This document shows, one piece after another, positions 1 to 6,258 of a stretch of DNA of 6,258 bases. Origin of the DNA: Candidatus Aegiribacteria sp. (GTDB lineage: Bacteria; Fermentibacterota; Fermentibacteria; Fermentibacterales; Fermentibacteraceae). Both the position numbers and the translations under genes were made by a program. The stretch spans positions 1-6,258 of the forward strand of contig DAOWAG010000082.1 in assembly GCA_030634715.1 (NCBI GenBank). The letters are read 5' to 3'. Numbering within the stretch: the first letter of the stretch is position 1; each line of letters opens with the position of its first letter. Under the pieces are notes generated by a model that saw nothing but the letters and a program-made list of their open reading frames with translations, had not been told where the DNA came from and made no database searches.

Positions 1-661
1 ATACAGTCATTCTGGAGAGGGGATTACCTCTGTAAGTAAGAAATAACACTGCTGTTGATCTGCCATGTGCAAGCAATGGCCTTGCTGTATCAATATACTT
101 TGAAATCCATCTGACAGCTGGCCCTCCTATTGGCACTATTCTTTCCTTGGAACCTTTGCCAATCGGTCTAACAAGTGCTTCTTCAAGGAGAATTCTTCCG
201 ACTGTGATTCCTGTGAGTTCACTCTCCCTGAGACCAGCTCCATATGAAAGTTCCAACAGAGCTCTATTGCGGACTGAGAGCGGTGAATCCCCCGACCAGA
301 CTTCGATTAGAGAAGTGATCGTTTCAAGACTCAGAGCATGAGGAAGGAGAATTGGCTGTTTCGGTGATCGCAGTAATTCAGCCGGATTATCATCTCTCAA
401 TCCTGAGATCTGCAGATATCTGAAAAAACCTCTGATTGATGACAGCTTGCGTCTGACGCTCCGCGCAGAAGATCCCGTTGAAGAAAGGAACGCTATATAC
501 TCAGCTAAATTAGCAGTTACGGCCTGGGAAAGTCCTGTTCCATTGATCTGGAGCCAGGTATCAGCCTGTTCCAGGTCTATACTGTATGCGGATACAGTAC
601 TGGATGCAAGTTTTTTTTCCAGAGCGGCGTATTCAATGTATGACTCAACAGATTCATCCAT
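1..661 (-). CDS. XerC/XerD-family tyrosine recombinase, 3' end cut by the window edge
   Basis: Site-specific recombinase of the XerC/XerD type. In the known family these cut and rejoin DNA at dif to resolve chromosome dimers at division. About 220 codons are present. Residues 1-95 form the SAM-like core-binding domain, with a LEKKLASSTVSAY stretch that parallels XerD. The catalytic domain begins near residue 108. The first catalytic Arg is R145 in the GAGLRESEL motif, and the beta-hairpin Lys is K172 in GKGSKERIVPI, matching E. coli XerD spacing closely. The HxxR box, the second His and the nucleophilic Tyr lie beyond the left edge, so catalytic competence cannot be confirmed. The ATG at 661 is the best start: an in-frame TGA lies three codons upstream and the N-terminus aligns with XerD. 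The start overlaps the upstream stop by 8 bases (ATGGATGA) and has no clear Shine-Dalgarno, which suggests translational coupling. I cannot separate XerC from XerD on this fragment; the family call is firm. Confidence 0.95.
   Translation of the reverse strand, partial: MDESVESYIEYAALEKKLASSTVSAYSIDLEQADTWLQINGTGLSQAVTANLAEYIAFLSSTGSSARSVRRKLSSIRGFFRYLQISGLRDDNPAELLRSPKQPILLPHALSLETITSLIEVWSGDSPLSVRNRALLELSYGAGLRESELTGITVGRILLEEALVRPIGKGSKERIVPIGGPAVRWISKYIDTARPLLAHGRSTAVLFLTYRGNPLSRMTV
580..599. repeat. Perfect 8-base inverted repeat within the 5' part of xer
   Basis: TACTGTAT (580-587) and ATACAGTA (592-599) are exact reverse complements separated by GCGG. The element falls about 60 bases into the xer coding region, at roughly codons 21-27. 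On RNA it would form a short hairpin early in the xer message. There is no U-tract, so it is not a terminator. It could be a protein-binding dyad or chance. Confidence 0.4.
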
Positions 662-2105
662 TTGAAGTCAGCCACGCCCGAAAATCACTACATGAATTCC
701 CCGAAGATGTGCTTTGAACTGATATTTTACGCATAAGGGAGATGGTTACCCCTCGCTCTTCCAGTTTATGGGCTATCTCCACGGCTTTCTTATCATTCTC
801 ATAACTTCCAAGATGAGATGGAGATTGCTCCAGCATTTTCCGGGACTTGTCCATAGAAAGCCCAAGCACTTCACTCAGCGCGTTCGCAACATCTTTTTCA
901 CTTCTCTCCGCGGGTGAGTACAGAAATAGCTTGAAAGGCAAATTCGGATCTCCGGCAGAACTATTTACGCCCCGATCCTTTGAGAATAGATCGGAATTCG
1001 TGCTGTTTGAGGGTAACGATGCTTTATTGGACTGAACAGACACTTGAATACCAAGGGAATCATCTTTCATACTCTCAATGAAAGGTGGAGCTTCATTTCC
1101 ACTATGAACATTATTATCACTGTTCGAATCACCAATAAACGGTGGGAGCAGCATATTCTCGGAGATGCTGCTGGCTGGAGGGAATGGAATAACTATAGAC
1201 GGAACATTACTCATTGCAGGATCTGATTCATCTTTACGACCGATTACGTCAGGTATTACTTCAAAAAGGGATGCAGGTGAATCAAAGACTATTGTTGGGG
1301 GAACACTTTCATCGCTGCTTTTCAGAACGGGGGGCACAGACTTGAAAAAACCGTCTCGCAAAGATGGTGAAGGCTGACCGGGCAGGAATTTCAATGGAGG
1401 ACTTCTCATTACTCTGCCATAGGCAGTGTCAATTTCATCGAGGGGTGGAGGATCGGTGGTAAATCCCGCTGGAAGTTCGGTAATTGGAGGAGAGGGAGAT
1501 TCCTTCTCAGGTTCAGTCTTCTCTGTCTGTTCAGTTATTTCAACGGAAGATGGAACAGGTTCCTCGATTTCGCGCAAATGGTGATCTTCTGCAGGTTGCT
1601 GGAATACAGCAGTAGACCGGGTTCTGAGCTGGACCCTATTTCTGGTGACGGGTTCCGGGTCGATTCGCACAATGCCACCAGCCTCAATAATTTTTTTCCT
1701 TATCTGCCTGGCAGTATCACCGTCAACCCCGGAAGCAAGCGCAAAAGGCATTCTGGAAAGCCAGATGACAATCTGTTCATTTGAGAGGCCCGTAAGTTTT
1801 TGCAGTCTCCGACGAAGTCTTGTTCTGTAGCCCGGTCTGAAATCTACGAGAAGTACCCGGAAAGAAGGTTCTGAAGTGGATGATGGTTCCTTGTCCGGTA
1901 ATACTCTGCATTTTAAGGTGGTGTCTCTACCCAGCTGATCAGCAAGCTTCTGCGCTTCGCTCTCTGAAAGATTGCTGCCTGTGGCCAGATTTCCCTCTTC
2001 AAGTAATAGAAGAATCTCATCATGGAGAAGAGAGGTCATCTCTGCAATGAGTCGAACCGTTTCTCGTGAGGGTTTAGTGCCCCCTACAACTACTTTCCAT
2101 TTCAT
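654..2105 (-). CDS. Hypothetical protein with three L7/L12-C-terminal-like (ClpS-fold-like) modules
   Basis: Function unknown; 483 residues with no signal peptide or membrane segment, so probably cytoplasmic. Three segments share one pattern: a beta strand, then helix-helix-beta-helix-beta. Module A is residues 2-69, B is 81-149 and C is 389-459. Module B is the clearest: it has FRVLLVDF, then LTGLSNEQ, then LSRMPFALASGV, then a helix ending EAGGIVRI, closely following the bL12 C-terminal domain order. Module C has FKLFLYS, VLGLSMDK, LEQSPSHL and LEERGVTISL. Module A is the most diverged. Residues 150-388 are a low-complexity Pro/Ser/Asp/Glu linker, probably disordered. In ribosomes the L12 tail recruits translation GTPases, and the related ClpS fold delivers substrates to Clp proteases, so a protein-binding or adaptor role is plausible but only inferred. 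The ATG lies 12 bases after the LysM gene, with a weak GGAA 5 bases upstream of it. The 3' end overlaps xer. This is not the ribosomal protein bL12 itself, which is about 120 residues with a single C-terminal domain. Confidence 0.85.
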   Translation of the reverse strand: MKWKVVVGGTKPSRETVRLIAEMTSLLHDEILLLLEEGNLATGSNLSESEAQKLADQLGRDTTLKCRVLPDKEPSSTSEPSFRVLLVDFRPGYRTRLRRRLQKLTGLSNEQIVIWLSRMPFALASGVDGDTARQIRKKIIEAGGIVRIDPEPVTRNRVQLRTRSTAVFQQPAEDHHLREIEEPVPSSVEITEQTEKTEPEKESPSPPITELPAGFTTDPPPLDEIDTAYGRVMRSPPLKFLPGQPSPSLRDGFFKSVPPVLKSSDESVPPTIVFDSPASLFEVIPDVIGRKDESDPAMSNVPSIVIPFPPASSISENMLLPPFIGDSNSDNNVHSGNEAPPFIESMKDDSLGIQVSVQSNKASLPSNSTNSDLFSKDRGVNSSAGDPNLPFKLFLYSPAERSEKDVANALSEVLGLSMDKSRKMLEQSPSHLGSYENDKKAVEIAHKLEERGVTISLMRKISVQSTSSGNSCSDFRAWLTSNG

Positions 2106-2117
2106 GAAGATTCCGTA

Positions 2118-3140
2118 CTATAGTTGTTCTCTCACCAGCTCGATTCTGTCACCAATATCAACCATATCAGAGGATGATGAGAAAATCATTGCGGCTGAAT
2201 TCTCAGATGTTGTGGACAGAATAATCAGCTTGGATACCGGAATATTCGGGGTTATAACGGTGCCGCCTGATGGACTGTCAAAAAGCTGTCCATACTTGTA
2301 CATATAGAAAACATCACCTGATTGAAGATCATCCTCTGAACCCCTGTCAAGGAAGACTATATCAAAGGCATATCCTCTCTCGGTATCAGGATCCTGGAAC
2401 GCGATTATCCATGCATCCATACCACTGACCACATTGCTGCTTGACACTTCAACAGGTGCAGTCGAGGTATACGGAACGAGATAATCTCCCACAACAATAG
2501 GAAGGTAAGCATGCTCAACAAGGGCAACACTTGCTGTTGGAGAGGTTCTATTTATTCTGCAGACTCCGGCAACCCTGAAAACTTTACCAATTTTTTCGCC
2601 TGTTTCAGGATGACTAATCTCTTCCCCAATATTGTAGATCTTGTATACACGTCCGACCTCAACACCCTGGTTCTGCCCGATATCCAGAGCGATCTCGTCT
2701 CCCAGTATGGCAATATCACTGGCGAATTCATCCACAGCATCGATATCGGTCTTTACAACATAACAGACTGGTGCTGGTGGATTATAAGTAACCATCCCCG
2801 TAGTCTCCAGTAAGAGTCTGCTGAGGAGTGGTCTGCTGCCGGCTGTTGATGTTGAGTAGATTCCAAATGAGGTGTCGTCAATGGAAGAGGTACTGACAGA
2901 AGTACTGTAGATATCCGGAATAATCAGTTCAGAACCGGGTTGAAGGAACTCAACTCCTTCAAGTGATTCGTTAGCTTCAAGAATATCTTCCCAGTGAAAA
3001 GGTGTGTCGTAATAGCGTATAGAAAGATCCCAGAGTGTATCCCCGTAGTTGACATGGTGCATTCTGTCCGCCATCGCAGTCGAGAACACAGCAGCCAATA
3101 ATACAATAAATAGAGACAGAGTAACAGTTAAGGTTCTCAT
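2118..3140 (-). CDS. Exported LysM-domain protein with two C-terminal beta repeats
   Basis: The protein has 340 residues. Residues 1-24 are a Sec signal peptide: Arg2, a hydrophobic core (LSLFIVLLAAVF) and an Ala-Met-Ala cleavage site before Asp25. Residues 28-75 form one LysM domain, starting HHVNYGDTLWDLSIRYY and ending LQPGSELIIP; LysM domains bind the glycan strands of peptidoglycan. After a Ser/Thr-rich stretch (79-103) come two similar beta-rich units. Unit one (about 143-224) has GDEIALDIG, GVEVGRVYKIY, a PETGEKIG turn and VVGDYLVPY. Unit two (about 256-336) has AFDIVFLDRG, LQSGDVFYMY and VDIGDRIELV. The pattern resembles the FlgT C-terminal domain and the tails of other LysM proteins; I infer this from pattern only. 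The likely place of action is the periplasm or cell wall, as a structural or anchoring protein; no catalytic motif is visible. A strong Shine-Dalgarno (GGGAGGT) and a good promoter precede it, making it the first gene of the lower operon. Confidence 0.9.
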   Translation of the reverse strand: MRTLTVTLSLFIVLLAAVFSTAMADRMHHVNYGDTLWDLSIRYYDTPFHWEDILEANESLEGVEFLQPGSELIIPDIYSTSVSTSSIDDTSFGIYSTSTAGSRPLLSRLLLETTGMVTYNPPAPVCYVVKTDIDAVDEFASDIAILGDEIALDIGQNQGVEVGRVYKIYNIGEEISHPETGEKIGKVFRVAGVCRINRTSPTASVALVEHAYLPIVVGDYLVPYTSTAPVEVSSSNVVSGMDAWIIAFQDPDTERGYAFDIVFLDRGSEDDLQSGDVFYMYKYGQLFDSPSGGTVITPNIPVSKLIILSTTSENSAAMIFSSSSDMVDIGDRIELVREQL

Positions 3141-3149
3141 TTCAACCTA

Positions 3150-3156
3150 ACCTCCC
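3150..3156 (-). promoter_or_regulatory. Shine-Dalgarno of the LysM gene
   Basis: GGGAGGT on the minus strand, with 9 bases between it and the ATG at 3140. It is the strongest ribosome-binding site in the window. It supports the start at 3140 and fits this being the lead gene of the operon. Confidence 0.75.
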
Positions 3157-3202
3157 ACAAAAATCTTGGTTCCAAGCAACACGAATTTCATAACTTCATA
3201 AT

Positions 3203-3231
3203 ATTCTAAGTTCGTAGTTCACTCAAGTCAA
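3203..3231 (-). promoter_or_regulatory. Predicted sigma-70-type promoter for the LysM / three-module / xer operon
   Basis: Read on the minus strand, a -35 box TTGACT (3226-3231) and a -10 box TAGAAT (3203-3208) each match the consensus at five of six positions, with an exact 17-base spacer (3209-3225). Transcription would start near 3195-3197, giving a leader of about 55 bases to the LysM ATG. It sits in the only sizeable intergenic gap of the window (3141-3249), which is where an operon promoter is expected. A 5-base dyad (AACTT 3192-3196 / AAGTT 3208-3212) flanks the -10 region and could be an operator, though arms this short in AT-rich DNA may be chance. The organism's own sigma-factor preference is unknown. 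Confidence 0.6.
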
Positions 3232-3249
3232 ATCAGTCTTTAACTGACG

Positions 3250-3978
3250 TTATCTTTTCGCAAGATAGATAACTGCATTCCCTGAAACAGCACCGATGGT
3301 CTTCAACACAGTCACACAATAGATCCCGCCGCATCCCGAAGTTGATTCTCTATCAGGAATGTTAACAGCCAGCAGCAACTCTCCGGAACCAGGAGAAGTG
3401 CCTGTCCAGGCACTACCAGCAGCGACAGGTTCAGATTCCCCGACCATCATTATCAATTGACCATTCGTCGCTCCAGGCATGAGTGCGGAAGCTGTAGCAT
3501 ACAATTCAATCCCGGATGGCCCGCAGTTACCTGTCTCCAAAGTAACATTGCCTGACGCGCTAAGAGAGAGAATATCATCGTCGGTAAAATGCATGCCAGT
3601 TCTTACCCATCCGTCTTTGGCCGGAACATCGATTCTGATTGAAGCCTCATTATTACCCGCACTCCATATAATGCTTTGCACATCACCAATGGGGAAGTTT
3701 CTCTCCCCTGTGTCTGTGATAATCGAGAGAATACCGTCAGTATAAGAAACACGACCTCTGTACGTTTCCGCGTTATCTCTCAGAAAAATTCTGGCTTCAT
3801 CCCGGTTAACGGTGACAGTTGAGGATTCGAAAACAACATTACGTCCACTGATGCTTTCCAGTTTACCACTGACAGCCTGACCTTCAGACGTAATCATACG
3901 GTCCGCGGCTCTTTTGCATCCAGGCACCAGAAACAGTACCGCAATAAGCAGGATTGAGATAGAAATGTTCCTTATCAT
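3250..3978 (-). CDS. Predicted lipoprotein: tandem small-beta repeats plus LecA-like galactose-binding-fold domain
   Basis: The protein has 242 residues. A short signal peptide (1-20) ends in a lipobox-like VPG-Cys21; Pro at -2 is less usual, so lipidation is likely but not certain. Residues 36-105 hold two parallel small-beta units, SGKLESISGRNVVF...RIFL and RGRVSYTDGILSII...SIIW, resembling SH3/Lsm-like barrels. Residues about 113-226 follow the order of the PA-IL/LecA lectin family: an initial Val/Trp strand (GWVRTGMHFTDDDILSLSASG), a GPSG turn, a GQLIMMVGE strand, and a GELLLAVNIPD strand followed by a Gly-rich loop and final strand. LecA binds galactose through calcium. Here the equivalent of the NDxxxxxxNN calcium loop reads NIPDRESTSGCGG, so the ligands look largely lost and sugar binding is doubtful. 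Cys151, Cys216 and Cys221 could form a disulfide outside the cytoplasm. The ATG overlaps the lon stop by four bases and has AGAGGT 6 bases upstream, so it is probably co-translated with lon. Specific function unknown. Confidence 0.85.
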   Translation of the reverse strand: MIRNISISILLIAVLFLVPGCKRAADRMITSEGQAVSGKLESISGRNVVFESSTVTVNRDEARIFLRDNAETYRGRVSYTDGILSIITDTGERNFPIGDVQSIIWSAGNNEASIRIDVPAKDGWVRTGMHFTDDDILSLSASGNVTLETGNCGPSGIELYATASALMPGATNGQLIMMVGESEPVAAGSAWTGTSPGSGELLLAVNIPDRESTSGCGGIYCVTVLKTIGAVSGNAVIYLAKR

Positions 3979-6258
3979 CTATCAACCTCTTTCAGTCCGG
4001 GAATGAAGCTGGGTATAGCATCCTGAACATCTTTCACCAGCTCAAACTTCATTATCGAGCGGATATTCTCGGGAATTTCATCCAGGTTTCGACCGTTCTC
4101 CTCCGGAATAAATACTTTGTTTATCCCGGCAGCAAGCGCACCAAGGATTTTTTCCTTGATACCACCGACGGGCATTACTTTTCCCTGAAGGCTTATTTCA
4201 CCGGTTACAGCCATATTAGAAACAACGGGTTTTCGAGTCAGTGCAGATAACATTGATATTGTAATTGCCACTCCTGCTGAAGGTCCATCTTTTGGAGTCG
4301 CGCCGGCCGGGACATGCAGATGGATATTAACCTTCTCAAAATCAAGATTAATCCCATACTCAATTGAATGTGTTCGTATCCAGGATAGAGCGGCTCGAGC
4401 TGATTCCTTCATCACCTGTCCTAACTGTCCTGTCAGTAACAGTTCTCCCTTGCCTTCCATTATTATGGTTTCGATGAGGAGGACTTCTCCTCCGGCAGGA
4501 GTCCAGGCAAGTCCAGTGGCAACACCAATACAAGGTTTATCCGCGATTCTTTCGCGAGTGAATTTCTTGGGACCAAGAAACTCATGCAACCGTGAAGGAC
4601 TGACTATAACAAGATCAACTATACCCTCAGCAAGTCTCATTGCGGTTTTTCTGCAAATCTTGCCTATGGTCCGTTCAAGTTCTCTTACGCCAGCCTCACG
4701 AGTGTAGCAGGCTATGATCTGCCCGATGCCGTTCTTCCGGAATCTGAGTGTCTTACCGGTAAGCCCTGCATTAGTCATCTGTCTCTGTACAAGATACCTT
4801 CGTGCTATCTCCAGTTTCTCATCCTCTGTATATCCAGGGATTCGGATGATCTCCATCCTGTCTTTCAATGGTGAAGGTATTGTATCGAGCCGATTCGCGG
4901 TAGTGATGAATTGCACTCCACTTAGATCGAAAGGAACATTCATATAGTTATCTCTGAAGGAGTAGTTCTGCTCGGGATCAAGTACTTCCAGCAGAGCAGA
5001 AGTGGGATCACCTCTGAAGTCACTGCCTATCTTATCAACTTCATCAAGCATGAAAACCGGATTATTGCTTCCAGCCTCCTTCAAACCCTGGATAATCTTG
5101 CCTGGCATCGCTCCAATATAGGTTCTTCTGTGTCCTCTTATCTCTGCTTCATCGTGAACTCCACCAAGTGAAAGACGAACGAATTCACGCCCGAGAGATC
5201 TCGCAATACTTCTTCCCATGGATGTCTTACCCACTCCGGGAGGCCCAACAAAGCATAGGATGGGAGCTTTACCATCCGGGTTCAGTTTACGAACTGCCAG
5301 AAACTCAAGTATCCGCTCCTTCACATCCTTCAGATCGTAATGATCTTTCTCCAGGACTGATCTTGCTCTGGCAATATCCAGCTTATCTTTTGTGCTTTCC
5401 ATCCAGGGCAGGCTGAGAATCCATTCGATATAATTTCGGATAACAGCAACTTCAGGAATACCGGGGTGCATTCTTGTAAGTCTATCGAGTTCTTCATCAG
5501 CAGCTTTTCTGACCTGATCGGGAAGCTTCTTCTTTAAGATTCTCTCCTTGAGTTCCTCTGCTTCCGGGTTCTCGCTGTCTCCTCCGAGTTCTTTCTGGAT
5601 AGCTTTAAGCTGCTCCTTGAGAATGTACTCCTTCTGATCCTTCTCAATCTCGCTCCTGACCTGTCCCTGAATTTTATTGCGAAGTTTGAGTATCCTGATT
5701 TCTTTTTCCATTATTGCGGATAATTGCCAGAGACGCTCGAGAATATTATCAGCCTCAAGAATCTTCTGTTTATCTTCTATGTTGGCCTCAATCCTGCTGG
5801 CTGCCAGAAAACTGAGTCTCTCAGGATCGTCAGACAGATCCATGAACTGTGCGTCATCAGGAATGCTTCTGGTAAGATCAAAAATCTGTCTTAATTGCAG
5901 CACAACAGTATTCTGCCAGGCATCGATTTCGATATCACTCTCGGGATATACCGTTTCAAGCTTTTCTACCCTTGCTAACAGATATGGAGCGTTTGAATCA
6001 ACAAATTCAAGTATTCGAAATCTGACAAGCCCTCTCAGGTGCAGCCTGATAATATCCCCCGGAAACCGATAGAGCCTGTCAATACCGGTTACTGTACCTG
6101 TCTCGTACAGATCAGCTGGTTCAATTTTTCGACCATCGGCTTTCCTGACGCAAACCAGACCGATCATCTTGTCTCCCCTGACAGCGTCATCAACAAGCTC
6201 CACTGCTCCGGGACTGGTTATTGTGCGGGGAATTATAGTATACGGATACACAACTCCA
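3975..6258 (-). CDS. lon: ATP-dependent protease Lon (LonA type), N-terminus cut by the window edge
   Basis: Lon is a cytoplasmic AAA+ serine protease (hexameric in known members) that unfolds and degrades misfolded and short-lived regulatory proteins. Numbering here runs from the GTG at 6251. The N-terminal substrate-binding domain covers about 1-180, followed by a charged coiled-coil region (about 180-260). The ATPase has Walker A GPPGVGKT (336-343), the TYIG pore loop (377-380), Walker B VFMLDE (399-404), sensor-1 TTAN (450-453), the arginine finger in KDR (R465) and sensor-2 GVRELER (521-527). The protease domain has the PKDGPSAG box with nucleophile Ser658 and the general-base Lys in GGIKEK (Lys701), 43 residues later as in E. 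coli. All key residues are intact. The frame stays open to the right edge (Gly-Val-Val-Tyr-Pro matches the usual VVxxP start of Lon), so the GTG at 6251 is an internal Val codon and perhaps 10-25 residues are missing. The stop overlaps the lipoprotein ATG (ATGA). No HSP-type promoter is visible because the upstream region is outside the window. Confidence 0.98.
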   Translation of the reverse strand, partial: GVVYPYTIIPRTITSPGAVELVDDAVRGDKMIGLVCVRKADGRKIEPADLYETGTVTGIDRLYRFPGDIIRLHLRGLVRFRILEFVDSNAPYLLARVEKLETVYPESDIEIDAWQNTVVLQLRQIFDLTRSIPDDAQFMDLSDDPERLSFLAASRIEANIEDKQKILEADNILERLWQLSAIMEKEIRILKLRNKIQGQVRSEIEKDQKEYILKEQLKAIQKELGGDSENPEAEELKERILKKKLPDQVRKAADEELDRLTRMHPGIPEVAVIRNYIEWILSLPWMESTKDKLDIARARSVLEKDHYDLKDVKERILEFLAVRKLNPDGKAPILCFVGPPGVGKTSMGRSIARSLGREFVRLSLGGVHDEAEIRGHRRTYIGAMPGKIIQGLKEAGSNNPVFMLDEVDKIGSDFRGDPTSALLEVLDPEQNYSFRDNYMNVPFDLSGVQFITTANRLDTIPSPLKDRMEIIRIPGYTEDEKLEIARRYLVQRQMTNAGLTGKTLRFRKNGIGQIIACYTREAGVRELERTIGKICRKTAMRLAEGIVDLVIVSPSRLHEFLGPKKFTRERIADKPCIGVATGLAWTPAGGEVLLIETIIMEGKGELLLTGQLGQVMKESARAALSWIRTHSIEYGINLDFEKVNIHLHVPAGATPKDGPSAGVAITISMLSALTRKPVVSNMAVTGEISLQGKVMPVGGIKEKILGALAAGINKVFIPEENGRNLDEIPENIRSIMKFELVKDVQDAIPSFIPGLKEVDR
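3985..3990 (-). promoter_or_regulatory. Shine-Dalgarno of the lipoprotein gene, inside the 3' end of lon
   Basis: AGAGGT on the minus strand, 6 bases before the ATG at 3978, within the last codons of lon. Together with the ATGA overlap it supports the chosen start and coupled translation with lon. Confidence 0.65.

Noticed and set aside
580..599. dif recombination site for the adjacent Xer
   Set aside because: The arms are 8 bases around a 4-base centre, lie within coding sequence, and lack the dif arm consensus; dif has 11-base arms and a 6-base centre.
147..665. Plus-strand open frames opposite xer
   Set aside because: The minus strand encodes a clear Xer protein with catalytic R145 and K172; the plus-strand frames show no domain, signal or ribosome site.
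654..2105. Ribosomal protein bL12 (rplL)
   Set aside because: The protein is 483 residues with three modules and a long linker, and lacks the bL12 N-terminal dimerisation region and hinge; neighbours are not ribosomal genes.
3226..3250. Rho-independent terminator after the lipoprotein gene
   Set aside because: The only stem (GTCAGT/ACTGAT) is short, AT-rich and not followed by a U-tract; it also overlaps the -35 box region.
4450..6072. Plus-strand open frames of 77-131 codons opposite lon
   Set aside because: They are antisense to intact, strongly conserved Lon motifs and contain no recognisable features.
6249..6251. GTG as the start codon of lon
   Set aside because: The reading frame stays open to the window edge and the residues before it (Gly-Val) fit the conserved Lon N-terminus, so this is an internal Val codon and the true start lies outside.
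1..6258. Mobile element or integron suggested by the tyrosine recombinase
   Set aside because: The recombinase matches housekeeping XerC/XerD, and no terminal repeats, attachment sites, cargo or phage genes were seen in the window.

Overview
The window is a compact, all-minus-strand bacterial segment with five genes and only one intergenic gap over about 100 bases. Reading with transcription (right to left), it holds: the ATP-dependent protease Lon, cut by the right edge; a predicted lipoprotein; a secreted or periplasmic LysM protein; a large protein with three ribosomal-L12-tail-like (ClpS-fold-like) modules; and a XerC/XerD-type tyrosine recombinase, cut by the left edge. No tRNA, rRNA, CRISPR array, insertion sequence or phage gene was seen.

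Organism: a lipoprotein signal, an exported LysM protein and housekeeping Lon and Xer point to a bacterium, probably with a Gram-negative style envelope. Base composition looks balanced. Three of the five genes are of a kind that is hard to name, which fits a poorly cultured lineage. The sequence alone does not let me assign a phylum.

Layout: lon (3975-6258) and the lipoprotein gene (3250-3978) overlap by four bases (ATGA) and are probably translated from one message. A 109-base gap (3141-3249) follows, containing a near-consensus sigma-70-type promoter (TTGACT, 17-base spacer, TAGAAT) and a strong Shine-Dalgarno for the LysM gene. From there the LysM gene (2118-3140), the three-module gene (654-2105) and xer (1-661) run with a 12-base gap and then an 8-base overlap, so they look like a second, tightly coupled operon.

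How they may work together: Lon degrades damaged and regulatory proteins in the cytoplasm, and Xer resolves chromosome dimers. The lipoprotein and LysM protein act in the envelope. The three-module protein has no signal peptide and should be cytoplasmic. It is the most unusual item here: small alpha/beta modules of the L12-CTD/ClpS type, two at the N-terminus and one at the C-terminus, joined by about 240 residues of Pro/Ser/acidic linker. I found no complete new defence or mobile system. The best candidates for undescribed biology are this protein and the lipoprotein with its LecA-like domain.
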